A DNA stretch of 64,000 nt from Tabrizicola flagellatus (GTDB taxonomy: Bacteria; Pseudomonadota; Alphaproteobacteria; Rhodobacterales; Rhodobacteraceae). The stretch spans positions 248,001 to 312,000 of the forward strand of contig NZ_VMDU01000003.1 in the NCBI RefSeq assembly GCF_008271465.1. Direction: 5' to 3'. Of the stretch, positions 9,412-16,823 are shown piece after piece. Each line of letters starts with the position of its first letter. The first letter of the stretch is position 1. The notes beneath the pieces were generated by a model. The model was given only the letters and a program-made list of their open reading frames with translations, did no database searches and was not told the origin of the DNA. Made by a program: the position numbers and the translations under genes.

Positions 9412-9458
9412 GGTGCGCTACAGCGCACCATCCGACGGTGCGCTGTAGCGCACCCTAC
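9408..9458 (+). repeat. BIME copy 1: two inverted REP units
   Basis: 51 bases: GTAG, hairpin GGTGCGCT-AC-AGCGCACC, spacer ATCCGAC, hairpin GGTGCGCT-GT-AGCGCACC, CTAC. The TAG stop codons of the RAYT gene (plus strand) and of the convergent orphan gene (minus strand) are both supplied by its outer GTAG/CTAC. It could therefore end both transcripts. Confidence 0.85.
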
Positions 9459-9979
9459 GATTGTTTTGGAAAATGTTCGTGGAGAAACTCACGTACAGTG
9501 ACCCAAAGCATTGCGGATCCGATGTCAGCGGGTGGCGGTAAATTTCTTGCAGCTTCCCGCGCCTTTATCGCGAGTGGGTCCATGCTTGTCGGACTGATAA
9601 GGCCAGCTATCGCAAAGAATACTCCTTCTGCGTGTTCTTTTCCTTTTGCGAAATCACCTGTCTGCGAAGCATTCTCCATTAAAGCCAGCCAATCACGCTG
9701 AGTGAACCCCGGAGTGTTCATGCTGAACTCCTGATTGGCCGCTTCGACGAACTCCCCTTTTTTCGCGTACGACCAACTCTCGCCCTTGAAGACCAACTTC
9801 ATCATCAAACCAATTGAAGTTGTAGAGAATGCAAGAACGTAAGGGTGCCGAAGAAAGGTCAGCGTAGGCCGAAATCCTACGCCAAACTCAAATAGTGACG
9901 ATCCAAGACTGACAGCAGCGAAAGAATTTCGCGTAGCGAGCCCAGCTTCTCGGCCCTGTTTCTTATGGCTTCCAAACAT
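9455..9979 (-). CDS. Uncharacterised 174-residue protein, AT-richer than its surroundings
   Basis: No family recognised. The start at 9979 (MFGSHKKQG) is preceded by a strong GGGAGGA ribosome-binding site 4 bases before the ATG. The protein has mixed, mostly soluble composition with a hydrophobic stretch near residues 45-65 (about FLRHPYVLAFSTTSIGLMM) and a conserved-looking helical end. Base use is visibly less GC-rich than the neighbours, suggesting transfer. It lies between two identical 51-base BIMEs (9408-9458 and 10047-10097), and its stop codon is inside the first. It is convergent with the RAYT gene. Function unknown; cargo of a RAYT/REP mobilisation is possible but unproven. Confidence 0.75.
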   Translation of the reverse strand: MFGSHKKQGREAGLATRNSFAAVSLGSSLFEFGVGFRPTLTFLRHPYVLAFSTTSIGLMMKLVFKGESWSYAKKGEFVEAANQEFSMNTPGFTQRDWLALMENASQTGDFAKGKEHAEGVFFAIAGLISPTSMDPLAIKAREAARNLPPPADIGSAMLWVTVREFLHEHFPKQS

Positions 9980-10046
9980 GCAATCCTCCCGAGTAACGGC
10001 TGAAAGAAGCATTCACGAACTTAAAGAGAAAGGCCATTGCTTTGGC

Positions 10047-10097
10047 GTAGGGTGCGCTACAGCGCACCATCCGACGGTGCGCTGTAGCGCACCCTAC
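10047..10097 (+). repeat. BIME copy 2, identical to copy 1
   Basis: Same 51 bases and same orientation as 9408-9458, including the ATCCGAC spacer. It lies 68 bases upstream of the orphan gene start and 23 bases beyond the stop codon of the ALDH gene, so together with copy 1 it brackets the orphan gene as a direct repeat. Confidence 0.85.
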
Positions 10098-10119
10098 GAT
10101 GATGACGCTGGTGGAGCCT

Positions 10120-12459
10120 TCACTCCCCATAGGGCACCCAGACCGTCTTGACCTCGGTGGCCTGGGACAGGAACGTCCGGCCTTCGCCCTCTGGCCCCAT
10201 CCAGTTCCGCGCGCGGCCGTGGTTGACCCAGGTGCGTTTGAGGTTGCCGGCCGCCTCGCGCTCGATGAGGGCGGAGAGGGGGTGGGAGGAGAAGCTCCAG
10301 ACGGCATCCACGTCCATGTGGCCGGCGAGGCTGCGCGCCAGGTCGGGGACGGGGCCGGTGACGATGTTGACGACCCCGGCGGGCACGTCGGAGGTGTCGA
10401 GGACCTGGTAGAAATCGGTGGCCGACAGGGGGTGCTGGCCGGGGACGAGGACCGTGGTGTTGCCCATTGCGATGGTCGGGGCCATGACGGAGACGAGGCC
10501 GAGGAGGGGGCATTCGTCGGGGAGGAGGGCGCCGATCACACCGACGGGTTCGTTCATCGCAAGCGCGATGCCGCGGATCGGGACGGATTTGGCGGCGCCG
10601 TCGTATTTGTCGGCCCAGGCGGCATAGGTGAAGAGGCGCTGGATGCTCGCGTCAACTTCGGCTGCGCCGGGCTTGCCGGTGAGGTCTTTCAGGCGCTGGG
10701 CGAACTCGGAGTGCCTTGCGGAGAGGTTCTCGGCGATGAAGTAGAGGACCTGGGCGCGGTTGTAGGCGGTGGTTTTGGCCCAGCCCTTGGCGGCGTGGGC
10801 GGCCTCGACGGCGTTCCTGATGTCCTTGCGGTTGCCGATGCCGACATGGCCGAGGAGTTTGCCCTTGGGGCCGTAGACGGGTTGCGAGTAGCCGGAGTCG
10901 GGGCGGGCCTGTTTGCCGCCGATATACAGCTTGGCGGTGCGGTCGAGGGCGTCAACCTGCGGCTCTTGCGGCACGGGGATGGGCGCGGCGGGTTTGAGGG
11001 CCGCGGGTTTGGCGGCGGGTTTGAGGTAGGCCATCAGGCCCTCCCATCCGCCCTCGCGCCCGAAGCCGCTCTCGCGGACGCCGCCGAAGCCCGCGGCGGC
11101 GTCGAAGAGGTTGGTGGCGTTGATCCAGACGACTCCGGCCTTGAGTTTCGGGGCCACGTCGAGGGCGAGGTTGATGTTCTCGGTCCAGACCGTCGCGGCA
11201 AGGCCGTAGCGGGTGTTGTTGGCGAGTTGGACGGCTTCCTCGGGCGTGCGGAAGGTCATCGAGACGAGGACGGGGCCGAAGATTTCCTCCTGCATCAGGG
11301 GCGAGGCGGTGCCGAGGCCGGTGATGAGGGTGGGGGGGTAGAAGCAGCCTTCCGCGGGCAGGGGGGTGGCGGCGACGTAGTGCTCGCCCTCGGGGTTGTC
11401 GCGCACGAGGCGGGTGATGGTGTCGAGCTGGACCGGATCGACCACCGCGCCGATGTCGATGCACTTGTCGAGGGGATCGCCGATGCGCAGCCCGTCCATC
11501 CGGCGTTTCAGCTTTTCATGGAAGCGGGGGGCGACGCCTTCCTGGACGAGAAGGCGGGAGCCGGCGCAGCAGACCTGGCCCTGGTTGAACCAGATCGCGT
11601 CCACGAGGCCCTCGACGGCCGAGTCGAGGTCGGCGTCGTCGAAGACGATGTAGGGGGACTTGCCGCCGAGTTCGAGGGTGAGGGCCATGGCCCTGCCGGC
11701 GGTGGCCTCGCGGATGCGCTTGCCGACGGAGGTAGAGCCGGTGAAGGCGATCTTGTCCACCGGGGCATCGACGAGGGCCGCGCCGGTGGCCCCGTCGCCG
11801 GTGACGATGTTGAGGACGCCTTTGGGCAGCCCCGCCTCGCGGGAGATGTCGGCGAAGAGGAGGGCGGTGAGGGGGGTGTATTCGGCGGGCTTGAGGACGA
11901 TCGTGTTCCCGGCGGCCAGCGCGGGGGCGACCTTCCAGGCGAGCATGAGGAGGGGGAAGTTCCAGGGGATGACCGCGCCGCAGACGCCGAGGGGGCGCAT
12001 GTCGGGGTGTTCGGAGGGGAGGAGCTGGGCGAGGCCGGCGTGGTAGGAGAAATGGCGGGCGACGAGGGGGATGTCGATGTCGCGGCTTTCGCGGATCGGC
12101 TTGCCGTTGTCGAGGGTTTCCAGCGTGGCGAAGAGGCGGGAGTGCTTCTGGACGAGGCGGGCGAGGGCGTAGAGGTATTCCGCGCGGCGGAAGGCCGGGA
12201 GGGCGGCCCATTTCGGTTGGGCGCGTTTTGCGGCGGCGACGGCTTTCGCGACGTCCTCGGCGGTGCCTTGCGTCACTTGCGCCAGGGGCTTGCCGGTGGC
12301 GGGGTTCGCTGTGGTGAAGGTCTCGCCCGGCGCCGTGAATTGGCCGTCGATGTAATGGCCGAAGGTGGCACCGTGTTTCGCGATCCAGGCCAGCGCCTCG
12401 GCGGCGGATTCGGGGGCGGGGCCGTAGGCCATGCTGTCGAAGATTTCCTTGATGGTCAT
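10120..12459 (-). CDS. Two-domain aldehyde dehydrogenase, ALDH16 type
   Basis: A 779-residue protein with two ALDH domains. The first (about 30-500) is complete: FWNFPL-like motif at 165-169 (PWNFP), FTGSTSVGK (239-247), ELGGKSP (263-269) and the catalytic NQGQVCCAGS (292-301, Cys297). The second (about 515-779) is shorter and lacks the ELGGK and cysteine motifs. This is the ALDH16 architecture, known from Rhodobacteraceae as an active NAD-dependent enzyme. It follows deoC on the same strand, which suggests it oxidises the acetaldehyde released by DeoC to acetate. Start at 12459 (MTIKEIFDSMAYGPAP) chosen by family; an in-frame codon 8 residues upstream is less likely. Confidence 0.92.
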   Translation of the reverse strand: MTIKEIFDSMAYGPAPESAAEALAWIAKHGATFGHYIDGQFTAPGETFTTANPATGKPLAQVTQGTAEDVAKAVAAAKRAQPKWAALPAFRRAEYLYALARLVQKHSRLFATLETLDNGKPIRESRDIDIPLVARHFSYHAGLAQLLPSEHPDMRPLGVCGAVIPWNFPLLMLAWKVAPALAAGNTIVLKPAEYTPLTALLFADISREAGLPKGVLNIVTGDGATGAALVDAPVDKIAFTGSTSVGKRIREATAGRAMALTLELGGKSPYIVFDDADLDSAVEGLVDAIWFNQGQVCCAGSRLLVQEGVAPRFHEKLKRRMDGLRIGDPLDKCIDIGAVVDPVQLDTITRLVRDNPEGEHYVAATPLPAEGCFYPPTLITGLGTASPLMQEEIFGPVLVSMTFRTPEEAVQLANNTRYGLAATVWTENINLALDVAPKLKAGVVWINATNLFDAAAGFGGVRESGFGREGGWEGLMAYLKPAAKPAALKPAAPIPVPQEPQVDALDRTAKLYIGGKQARPDSGYSQPVYGPKGKLLGHVGIGNRKDIRNAVEAAHAAKGWAKTTAYNRAQVLYFIAENLSARHSEFAQRLKDLTGKPGAAEVDASIQRLFTYAAWADKYDGAAKSVPIRGIALAMNEPVGVIGALLPDECPLLGLVSVMAPTIAMGNTTVLVPGQHPLSATDFYQVLDTSDVPAGVVNIVTGPVPDLARSLAGHMDVDAVWSFSSHPLSALIEREAAGNLKRTWVNHGRARNWMGPEGEGRTFLSQATEVKTVWVPYGE

Positions 12460-12577
12460 GGGATCAGTCCTTCGCCGCAGCACAGGTGGGGGCGGTTTTC
12501 AGATTGAGCGCCTTGCGGCGCAAGCCTTTTGTCTCGCCTCTGCGCGCGAAGGGCGCGCAACCGGCTCGGGAGGAAGA

Positions 12578-12608
12578 GCCTCCGGCGGGAGTATTTGGAA
12601 AAGAGCAA
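12578..12608 (+). repeat. GGAGTATTT repeat, copy 1
   Basis: The segment GCCTCCGGCGGGAGTATTTG followed by GAAAAGAGCAA, in the 170-base gap between deoC and the ALDH gene. An inverted pair of similar segments is at 19931-20007. Such segments are frequent behind genes in Rhodobacteraceae; role not established. Confidence 0.5.
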
Positions 12609-12629
12609 ATGCCGGGGTCGGGCATCGGA

Positions 12630-13619
12630 TCAGCCCATCGCGTGGCGGTTGGCGGCGGAGTAGTGGCCGGTGAGGTGGTGTTCCAGTTGGCGTTCGATGT
12701 CGCCGAGGAGGCTGGAGGCGCCGAAGCGGAAAAGGTCGGGCTGCAGCCAGGGATGGCCGAGTTCGTCCTTCATCAGCGTGAGATAGACCAGCGCGTCCTT
12801 GGCCTTGGCGATGCCGCCGGCGGGCTTGTAGCCGACCTTGAAGCCGGTCCGCGCCTCGTAGTCGCGGATGGCGCGGATCATGGTCAGGCTGACGGGCAGC
12901 GTGGCGTTCACCGCCTCTTTCCCGGTCGAGGTCTTGATGAAATCGGCGCCCCCCATCATGCAGACGAGGCTGGCGCGGGCGACGTTCCTTAGCGTGCCGA
13001 GCTCGCCGGTGGCGAGGATGGCCTTGACATGGGCATCGCCGCAGGCCTCGCGCATGTCGCGCATCTCGTCGTAAAGCGCCTGCCAGTTCTGGGTCAGGAC
13101 GTGCCGGCGGGAGATGACGATGTCGATTTCCTTCGCGCCTGCACGGACGCTTTCGCCGATCTCGGCGATGCGGAGCCTGTAGGGCGACAGGCCCGCCGGA
13201 AAGCCGGTAGAGACGGCGGCGACGGGGATGTTGGTGCCTTCCAGCGCGCGGACGGCGGTTTCCACCATCTCGTGGTAGACGCAGACCGCGCCGACGGTCA
13301 GGCCGGGCATTCCCAGACGCTCCAGCATCCAGGGGGCGACCGGCTGGCGGGCCTTGGCGCAGAGGCGCTGGACGCGGCCCGGCGTGTCGTCGCCGGACAG
13401 GGTGGTGAGGTCGATGAGGCTGATCGCCTTCAGAAGCCAGGCGGCCTGGTATTCCTTCTTCACCGAGCGCCGGCCGGGCAGGGTGGCGGCGCGGCGCTCG
13501 ATGGCCGAAGTGTTGGCCTGGACCGAGGCCACCCAGTCGAGATCGAGCGCCATTCCCGGATTGCGGGGATGGGTGACCTGGGGCAGGAGGCCGGTCGCCG
13601 TGGTGGAGAGGGTTGTCAT
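12630..13619 (-). CDS. deoC: Deoxyribose-phosphate aldolase
   Basis: Class I aldolase splitting 2-deoxyribose-5-phosphate into glyceraldehyde-3-phosphate and acetaldehyde in nucleoside catabolism. About 329 residues from this start. The Schiff-base lysine motif is ADFIKTSTGKEA, and the second conserved lysine is in KVGYKPAGGI. The first ~70 residues are longer than in short bacterial DeoC and like the long DeoC forms. The start at 13619 (MTTLSTTATGLL) is chosen because the frame further upstream runs through a GC-rich palindrome. ALDH16 follows and would remove the acetaldehyde. Confidence 0.93.
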   Translation of the reverse strand: MTTLSTTATGLLPQVTHPRNPGMALDLDWVASVQANTSAIERRAATLPGRRSVKKEYQAAWLLKAISLIDLTTLSGDDTPGRVQRLCAKARQPVAPWMLERLGMPGLTVGAVCVYHEMVETAVRALEGTNIPVAAVSTGFPAGLSPYRLRIAEIGESVRAGAKEIDIVISRRHVLTQNWQALYDEMRDMREACGDAHVKAILATGELGTLRNVARASLVCMMGGADFIKTSTGKEAVNATLPVSLTMIRAIRDYEARTGFKVGYKPAGGIAKAKDALVYLTLMKDELGHPWLQPDLFRFGASSLLGDIERQLEHHLTGHYSAANRHAMG

Positions 13620-13650
13620 CGTCTCTGGATCCATCGCAGTGCCCGCGCTG

Positions 13651-13697
13651 CCCCCCCTCCCCATCCCTCCCCCACGGAGGGGGGGAGGGAGGCGCGG
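13651..13697. repeat. GC-rich C/G palindrome, single unit
   Basis: C-rich arm (CATCCCTCCCCCACGG centre-left) facing a G-rich arm (GGAGGGGGGGAGGGAGGCGC) across a CACGG turn, 30 bases upstream of deoC. Member of a dispersed family seen at 25033, 30374, 31523, 57990 and 62325. Confidence 0.7.
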
Positions 13698-13790
13698 GGC
13701 GGTGCACGCGGTCCTGTGCGGACGATGACATGCGAAACCCTTGAGTGGCAAGGGCCGGGCTGGCTGATTTCTGACCGGATGGTCAAAAAA

Positions 13791-14168
13791 TTACGGGTCG
13801 GGCCGTTCCTGGCCCAGGGTGGCCCAGGGCTGGCCGGTGCCGCTGTCGGGGATGTCGGGGTCGGCTTCGCCGCGCAGGATCAGGGTCTTGGCGAGGAACA
13901 GGGCCGAGATCGGCGCGGTCAGCAGGAGGAACAGGGTGATGAGCCATTCCTGGATGCTGATCGTGCCGCCCTGCGGCAGGTCGCCGATCGAGGAGGCAAG
14001 GAGCGCCGCGCCCACGCCGATCGTGGTGGCCTTGGTCGGCGCATGCAGGCGCTGCATCGGGCGCGGCAGGCGGATCAGGCCCCAGGAGCCGACCAGCGCG
14101 AAGAAGCCGCCGCCGACGAGGCCCGCGGCGATGACCAGCTCGATGGCGGTTTGCAGGACCGGGGTCAT
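13791..14168 (-). CDS. mnhG: Na+/H+ antiporter subunit G
   Basis: Small membrane subunit (125 residues, three hydrophobic segments) of the Mrp/Mnh multi-subunit cation/proton antiporter in the inner membrane. It shows the typical LVGSWGLIRLPRPMQRLHAPTKATT block of MrpG (quoted in parts: GLIRLPRPMQRLHAP). It is the last gene of the operon and overlaps mnhF by 4 bases. The C-terminal tail is polar. Confidence 0.92.
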   Translation of the reverse strand: MTPVLQTAIELVIAAGLVGGGFFALVGSWGLIRLPRPMQRLHAPTKATTIGVGAALLASSIGDLPQGGTISIQEWLITLFLLLTAPISALFLAKTLILRGEADPDIPDSGTGQPWATLGQERPDP

Positions 14169-14437
14169 TCGATGATGCTCCCCCGCAGGAGGAACTTGCA
14201 GTAGGCGACGGTGCCGAGAAATCCGGTCAGGGCCAGAAGGACCGAGACTTCCAGATAAAGCCCGGTGCCGGCGCGGATGCCGTAGAGCACCACGAGCGCG
14301 AGGGCGTTGATCGCCATGGTGTCCAGCGTCACGATCCGGTCGGTCAGCGTGGGCGCGGTGAAGAGCCGCCAGATGTTCAGCACGAAGGCCAGCGCGATGC
14401 AGGCGAACATGAAGGTCAGGGCGTAACCGAGGATCAT
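14165..14437 (-). CDS. mnhF: Na+/H+ antiporter subunit F
   Basis: 90-residue membrane subunit of the Mrp antiporter with three hydrophobic segments. FTAPTLTDRIVTLDTMAINA is the MrpF signature (residues 26-45). Its ATG at 14437 overlaps the TGA of mnhE by 4 bases and its stop overlaps the start of mnhG, so it is translated within the coupled operon. A much longer open frame runs through this region but is only a shadow of mnhD and mnhE. Confidence 0.93.
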   Translation of the reverse strand: MILGYALTFMFACIALAFVLNIWRLFTAPTLTDRIVTLDTMAINALALVVLYGIRAGTGLYLEVSVLLALTGFLGTVAYCKFLLRGSIIE

Positions 14438-14925
14438 TCGAAAATCCTTTTCAGGCGGGCCTCGTAGCGGGACTTGATCTGGTCGCGGACCGAGTCGGGG
14501 TCGGGGGCGTGCAGGGAATGGATCAGCAGGGCCCGACCGCAGGCCGACATGTCCGAAGTCAGCGTGCCGGGCGTCATGGTGATGGTGCCGGCCAGGAGGC
14601 TGATCGCCTCGGGCGATTTCAGGTCGAGCGGCACGGTGATCCAGCGCGACTGCACCTTGTCGCGCGGGATGAACAGGATGACATAGGCGACCTGGAAGTT
14701 GGCGACGATGATGTCCCAGAACACCAGCATCGTATAGCCGAAGAGCCGCAGCGGATGGTGGACCCGCGCCCGGTTCGGCCACCAGGCCGAGGTGACGAGC
14801 GGCAGGATGGTCGCGAGGATGATCGCCATCACCAGGCTGCCGAGCTTCCACTGGTTGACCAGCATGAACCACAGGACGACCAGCGTCAGCGAGAGGTAGG
14901 GATGCGGGAAGAGGCGCTTCAGCAT
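14434..14925 (-). CDS. mnhE: Na+/H+ antiporter subunit E
   Basis: 163-residue Mrp subunit with two or three N-terminal membrane segments and a soluble C-terminal part (FIPRDKVQSRWITVPLDL, then TMTPGTLT), both conserved in MrpE. Starts 3 bases after mnhD and overlaps mnhF. MrpE has no relative in respiratory complex I, so its presence identifies the complex as an antiporter. Confidence 0.93.
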   Translation of the reverse strand: MLKRLFPHPYLSLTLVVLWFMLVNQWKLGSLVMAIILATILPLVTSAWWPNRARVHHPLRLFGYTMLVFWDIIVANFQVAYVILFIPRDKVQSRWITVPLDLKSPEAISLLAGTITMTPGTLTSDMSACGRALLIHSLHAPDPDSVRDQIKSRYEARLKRIFE

Positions 14926-14928
14926 GGG

Positions 14929-16437
14929 TCAGCCTCCCTCGCCCAGACGGTTGGCGGCGATGTAGTCCTGCGGCGCATACAGGCTGTCCGCGGTGATCCC
15001 GAGCCAGACGGTGACGGGTCCGGCCAGCAGGGTCAGCGCCACGAGGCCCGCGAGAAGGCCGAAGGTGGCAGTGAAGGCCAGGCCCTCGGGTGCGCGCTCG
15101 TCGGGCTGCGCCTCCATCGCCGACGGCTTCCAGAACAGGGACGAGCCGGCGCGGGCATAGCCGAGGATCATCAGGAAGGAGTAGACGAGGATCACCGACC
15201 ACACCAGCGGCGCCTGATCGCGGAAGGCGTCGAGGATCAGGAGCTTGCCGAGGAAGCCCGACAGCGGCGGCATCCCGGCCATGGCGATGGCGGCGGCCAT
15301 GTAGAGCGCCGAGATCAGCCCGGACTGGGCGATGGGCGGCGCGGTCTCGGTCAGCCGGGCATGGGCCCGACGGCGGATGACGAGGTCGGCCACGAGGAAC
15401 ATCGCTGCCGTCGCCAGGGTGGAATGCAGGATGTAGTAGAGCGCGGCACTTGTGGTTGCCGGTGTGAAGGCGCCGATGGCGGTGAAGGCGGTGCCCATCG
15501 AGGCGATGCCGCCGAAGGCCACGAGGCGCGGCAGGGTCGAGGCGCCGAGGACCCCCACGGCTCCGACCACGAGGGTCACGAGGCCCGCGGGCAGGATCAG
15601 GGCGTGCAGGAGTGTGCCGGTCGCGGGCAGGTCGGGCGGAAAGACCATGGCGCCGAAGCGCAGCGTAGCATAGGCGCCGACCTTGGTCATCACCGCGAAC
15701 ATGGCGGCGACCACCCCCGGCGCGTTGGCATAGGTGCCGGGCAGCCAGAATTGCAGCGGCACCAGTGCGCCCTTGATCGCGAAGACGAGGATCAGGAGGA
15801 CCGCCGTCACCCGCAGCAGGGCCGCATCGCCCTCGGGCAGGTCGGGGAGCTTCTGGGCGAGGTCGGCGATGTTCAGCGTGCCGGTGACGCTGTAGGTCAG
15901 CGCGAGCGCGAAAAGGAACAGCGACGAGCCGATCAGGTTGAAGGCCACATATTGCAGCCCCGCCCGGGTGCGTTCGGACCCGCCGCCGTGGATCATCAGG
16001 CCGTAGGAGGCGATGAGCAGGATCTCGAAGAACACGAAGAGGTTGAACGCGTCCCCGGTCAGGAAGGCCCCGCCGATGCCCATCAGCAGGAACTGGAGAA
16101 GCGGGTGGAAATGCGCCCCCTTCGCGTCCCAGCCCGAGCCGATGGCATAAAGCACCACCGCCAGCGCCAGCGCGGCGAGCAGCATGACCATCATCGCCGA
16201 CAGCCGGTCGAGCACCAGCACGATGCCGAAAGGCGCCGGCCAGTCGCCGAGGAAATAGACCTGCGGCCCGTGGGTCGAGGCCGACCAGAGAAGCGCCAGC
16301 GCGATTGCGTTCAGAAGCACGATCGAGGTCACGCCCATGACGCGCTTGAGCAGGAGGTCGTTGCGCATCGCGGTGACCATGAGCCCGGCCATGAAGGCCG
16401 GCAGCACGACCGGCGCGATGATCCAGTGGCCCATCAT
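14929..16437 (-). CDS. mnhD: Na+/H+ antiporter subunit D
   Basis: Proton-channel subunit of the Mrp antiporter, 502 residues with about 14 membrane segments, homologous to NuoN/NuoM of complex I. LPGTYANAPGVVAAMFAVMT contains the conserved W/LPxAyxxAP-type loop before the lysine helix, and MAGMPPLSGFLGKLL is the conserved loop after it. It overlaps mnhC by 4 bases. Confidence 0.94.
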   Translation of the reverse strand: MMGHWIIAPVVLPAFMAGLMVTAMRNDLLLKRVMGVTSIVLLNAIALALLWSASTHGPQVYFLGDWPAPFGIVLVLDRLSAMMVMLLAALALAVVLYAIGSGWDAKGAHFHPLLQFLLMGIGGAFLTGDAFNLFVFFEILLIASYGLMIHGGGSERTRAGLQYVAFNLIGSSLFLFALALTYSVTGTLNIADLAQKLPDLPEGDAALLRVTAVLLILVFAIKGALVPLQFWLPGTYANAPGVVAAMFAVMTKVGAYATLRFGAMVFPPDLPATGTLLHALILPAGLVTLVVGAVGVLGASTLPRLVAFGGIASMGTAFTAIGAFTPATTSAALYYILHSTLATAAMFLVADLVIRRRAHARLTETAPPIAQSGLISALYMAAAIAMAGMPPLSGFLGKLLILDAFRDQAPLVWSVILVYSFLMILGYARAGSSLFWKPSAMEAQPDERAPEGLAFTATFGLLAGLVALTLLAGPVTVWLGITADSLYAPQDYIAANRLGEGG

Positions 16438-16823
16438 GCCCGGCCCTCCCCGGCTGCGTCGCCGTCGGCGGCACCGGCCTCCGGACCGCCGTCGTCCTGG
16501 TCGCGGCCCGACATGTTCACCCGGTCATGGCCGGATTCGAGGAAGCCGCCGATGGCCATGATCATGATGACGGCGGTCATCCCGAAGGAGATCACGATGG
16601 CCGTCAGCACCAGCGCCTGGGGCAGGGGGTCGGTGTAGGTCTCGCCCGTGCCGATGATCGGCGCCCGGTTCTGCACGAGCCGCCCGGAAGAGAAGAGGAA
16701 GACGTTGACCGCGTAGCTGAGCATGGTCAGCCCGAGGATCACCGGAAAGGTGCGCAGGCGCAGGGTCAGATACAGGCCCACGGCGGTCATGACCCCGATG
16801 GCGATGGCGACGAGGGCTTCCAT
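16434..16823 (-). CDS. mnhC: Na+/H+ antiporter subunit C
   Basis: NuoK-like subunit of 129 residues with three membrane segments; PLPQALVLTAIVISFGMTA is the family block. Unusual feature: an acidic, Gly/Ala-rich C-terminal tail of about 28 residues (after SGRDQDDGGPEAGAADGD) that is absent from short MrpC proteins and probably lies in the cytoplasm. Its start shares a base with the stop of the fused mnhA. Confidence 0.92.
   Translation of the reverse strand: MEALVAIAIGVMTAVGLYLTLRLRTFPVILGLTMLSYAVNVFLFSSGRLVQNRAPIIGTGETYTDPLPQALVLTAIVISFGMTAVIMIMAIGGFLESGHDRVNMSGRDQDDGGPEAGAADGDAAGEGRA

Noticed and set aside
8862-10097. CRISPR-like array from repeated hairpins
   Set aside because: Copies are palindromic REP units with no regular unique spacers; they are not CRISPR repeats.
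10099-12507. 802-residue plus-strand open frame
   Set aside because: Lies opposite the ALDH16 gene; composition is G/E/V-biased, as expected of a shadow.
14165-16474. 769-residue minus-strand frame through mnhD and mnhE
   Set aside because: Only its last 90 codons are a real gene (mnhF); the rest is a shadow.
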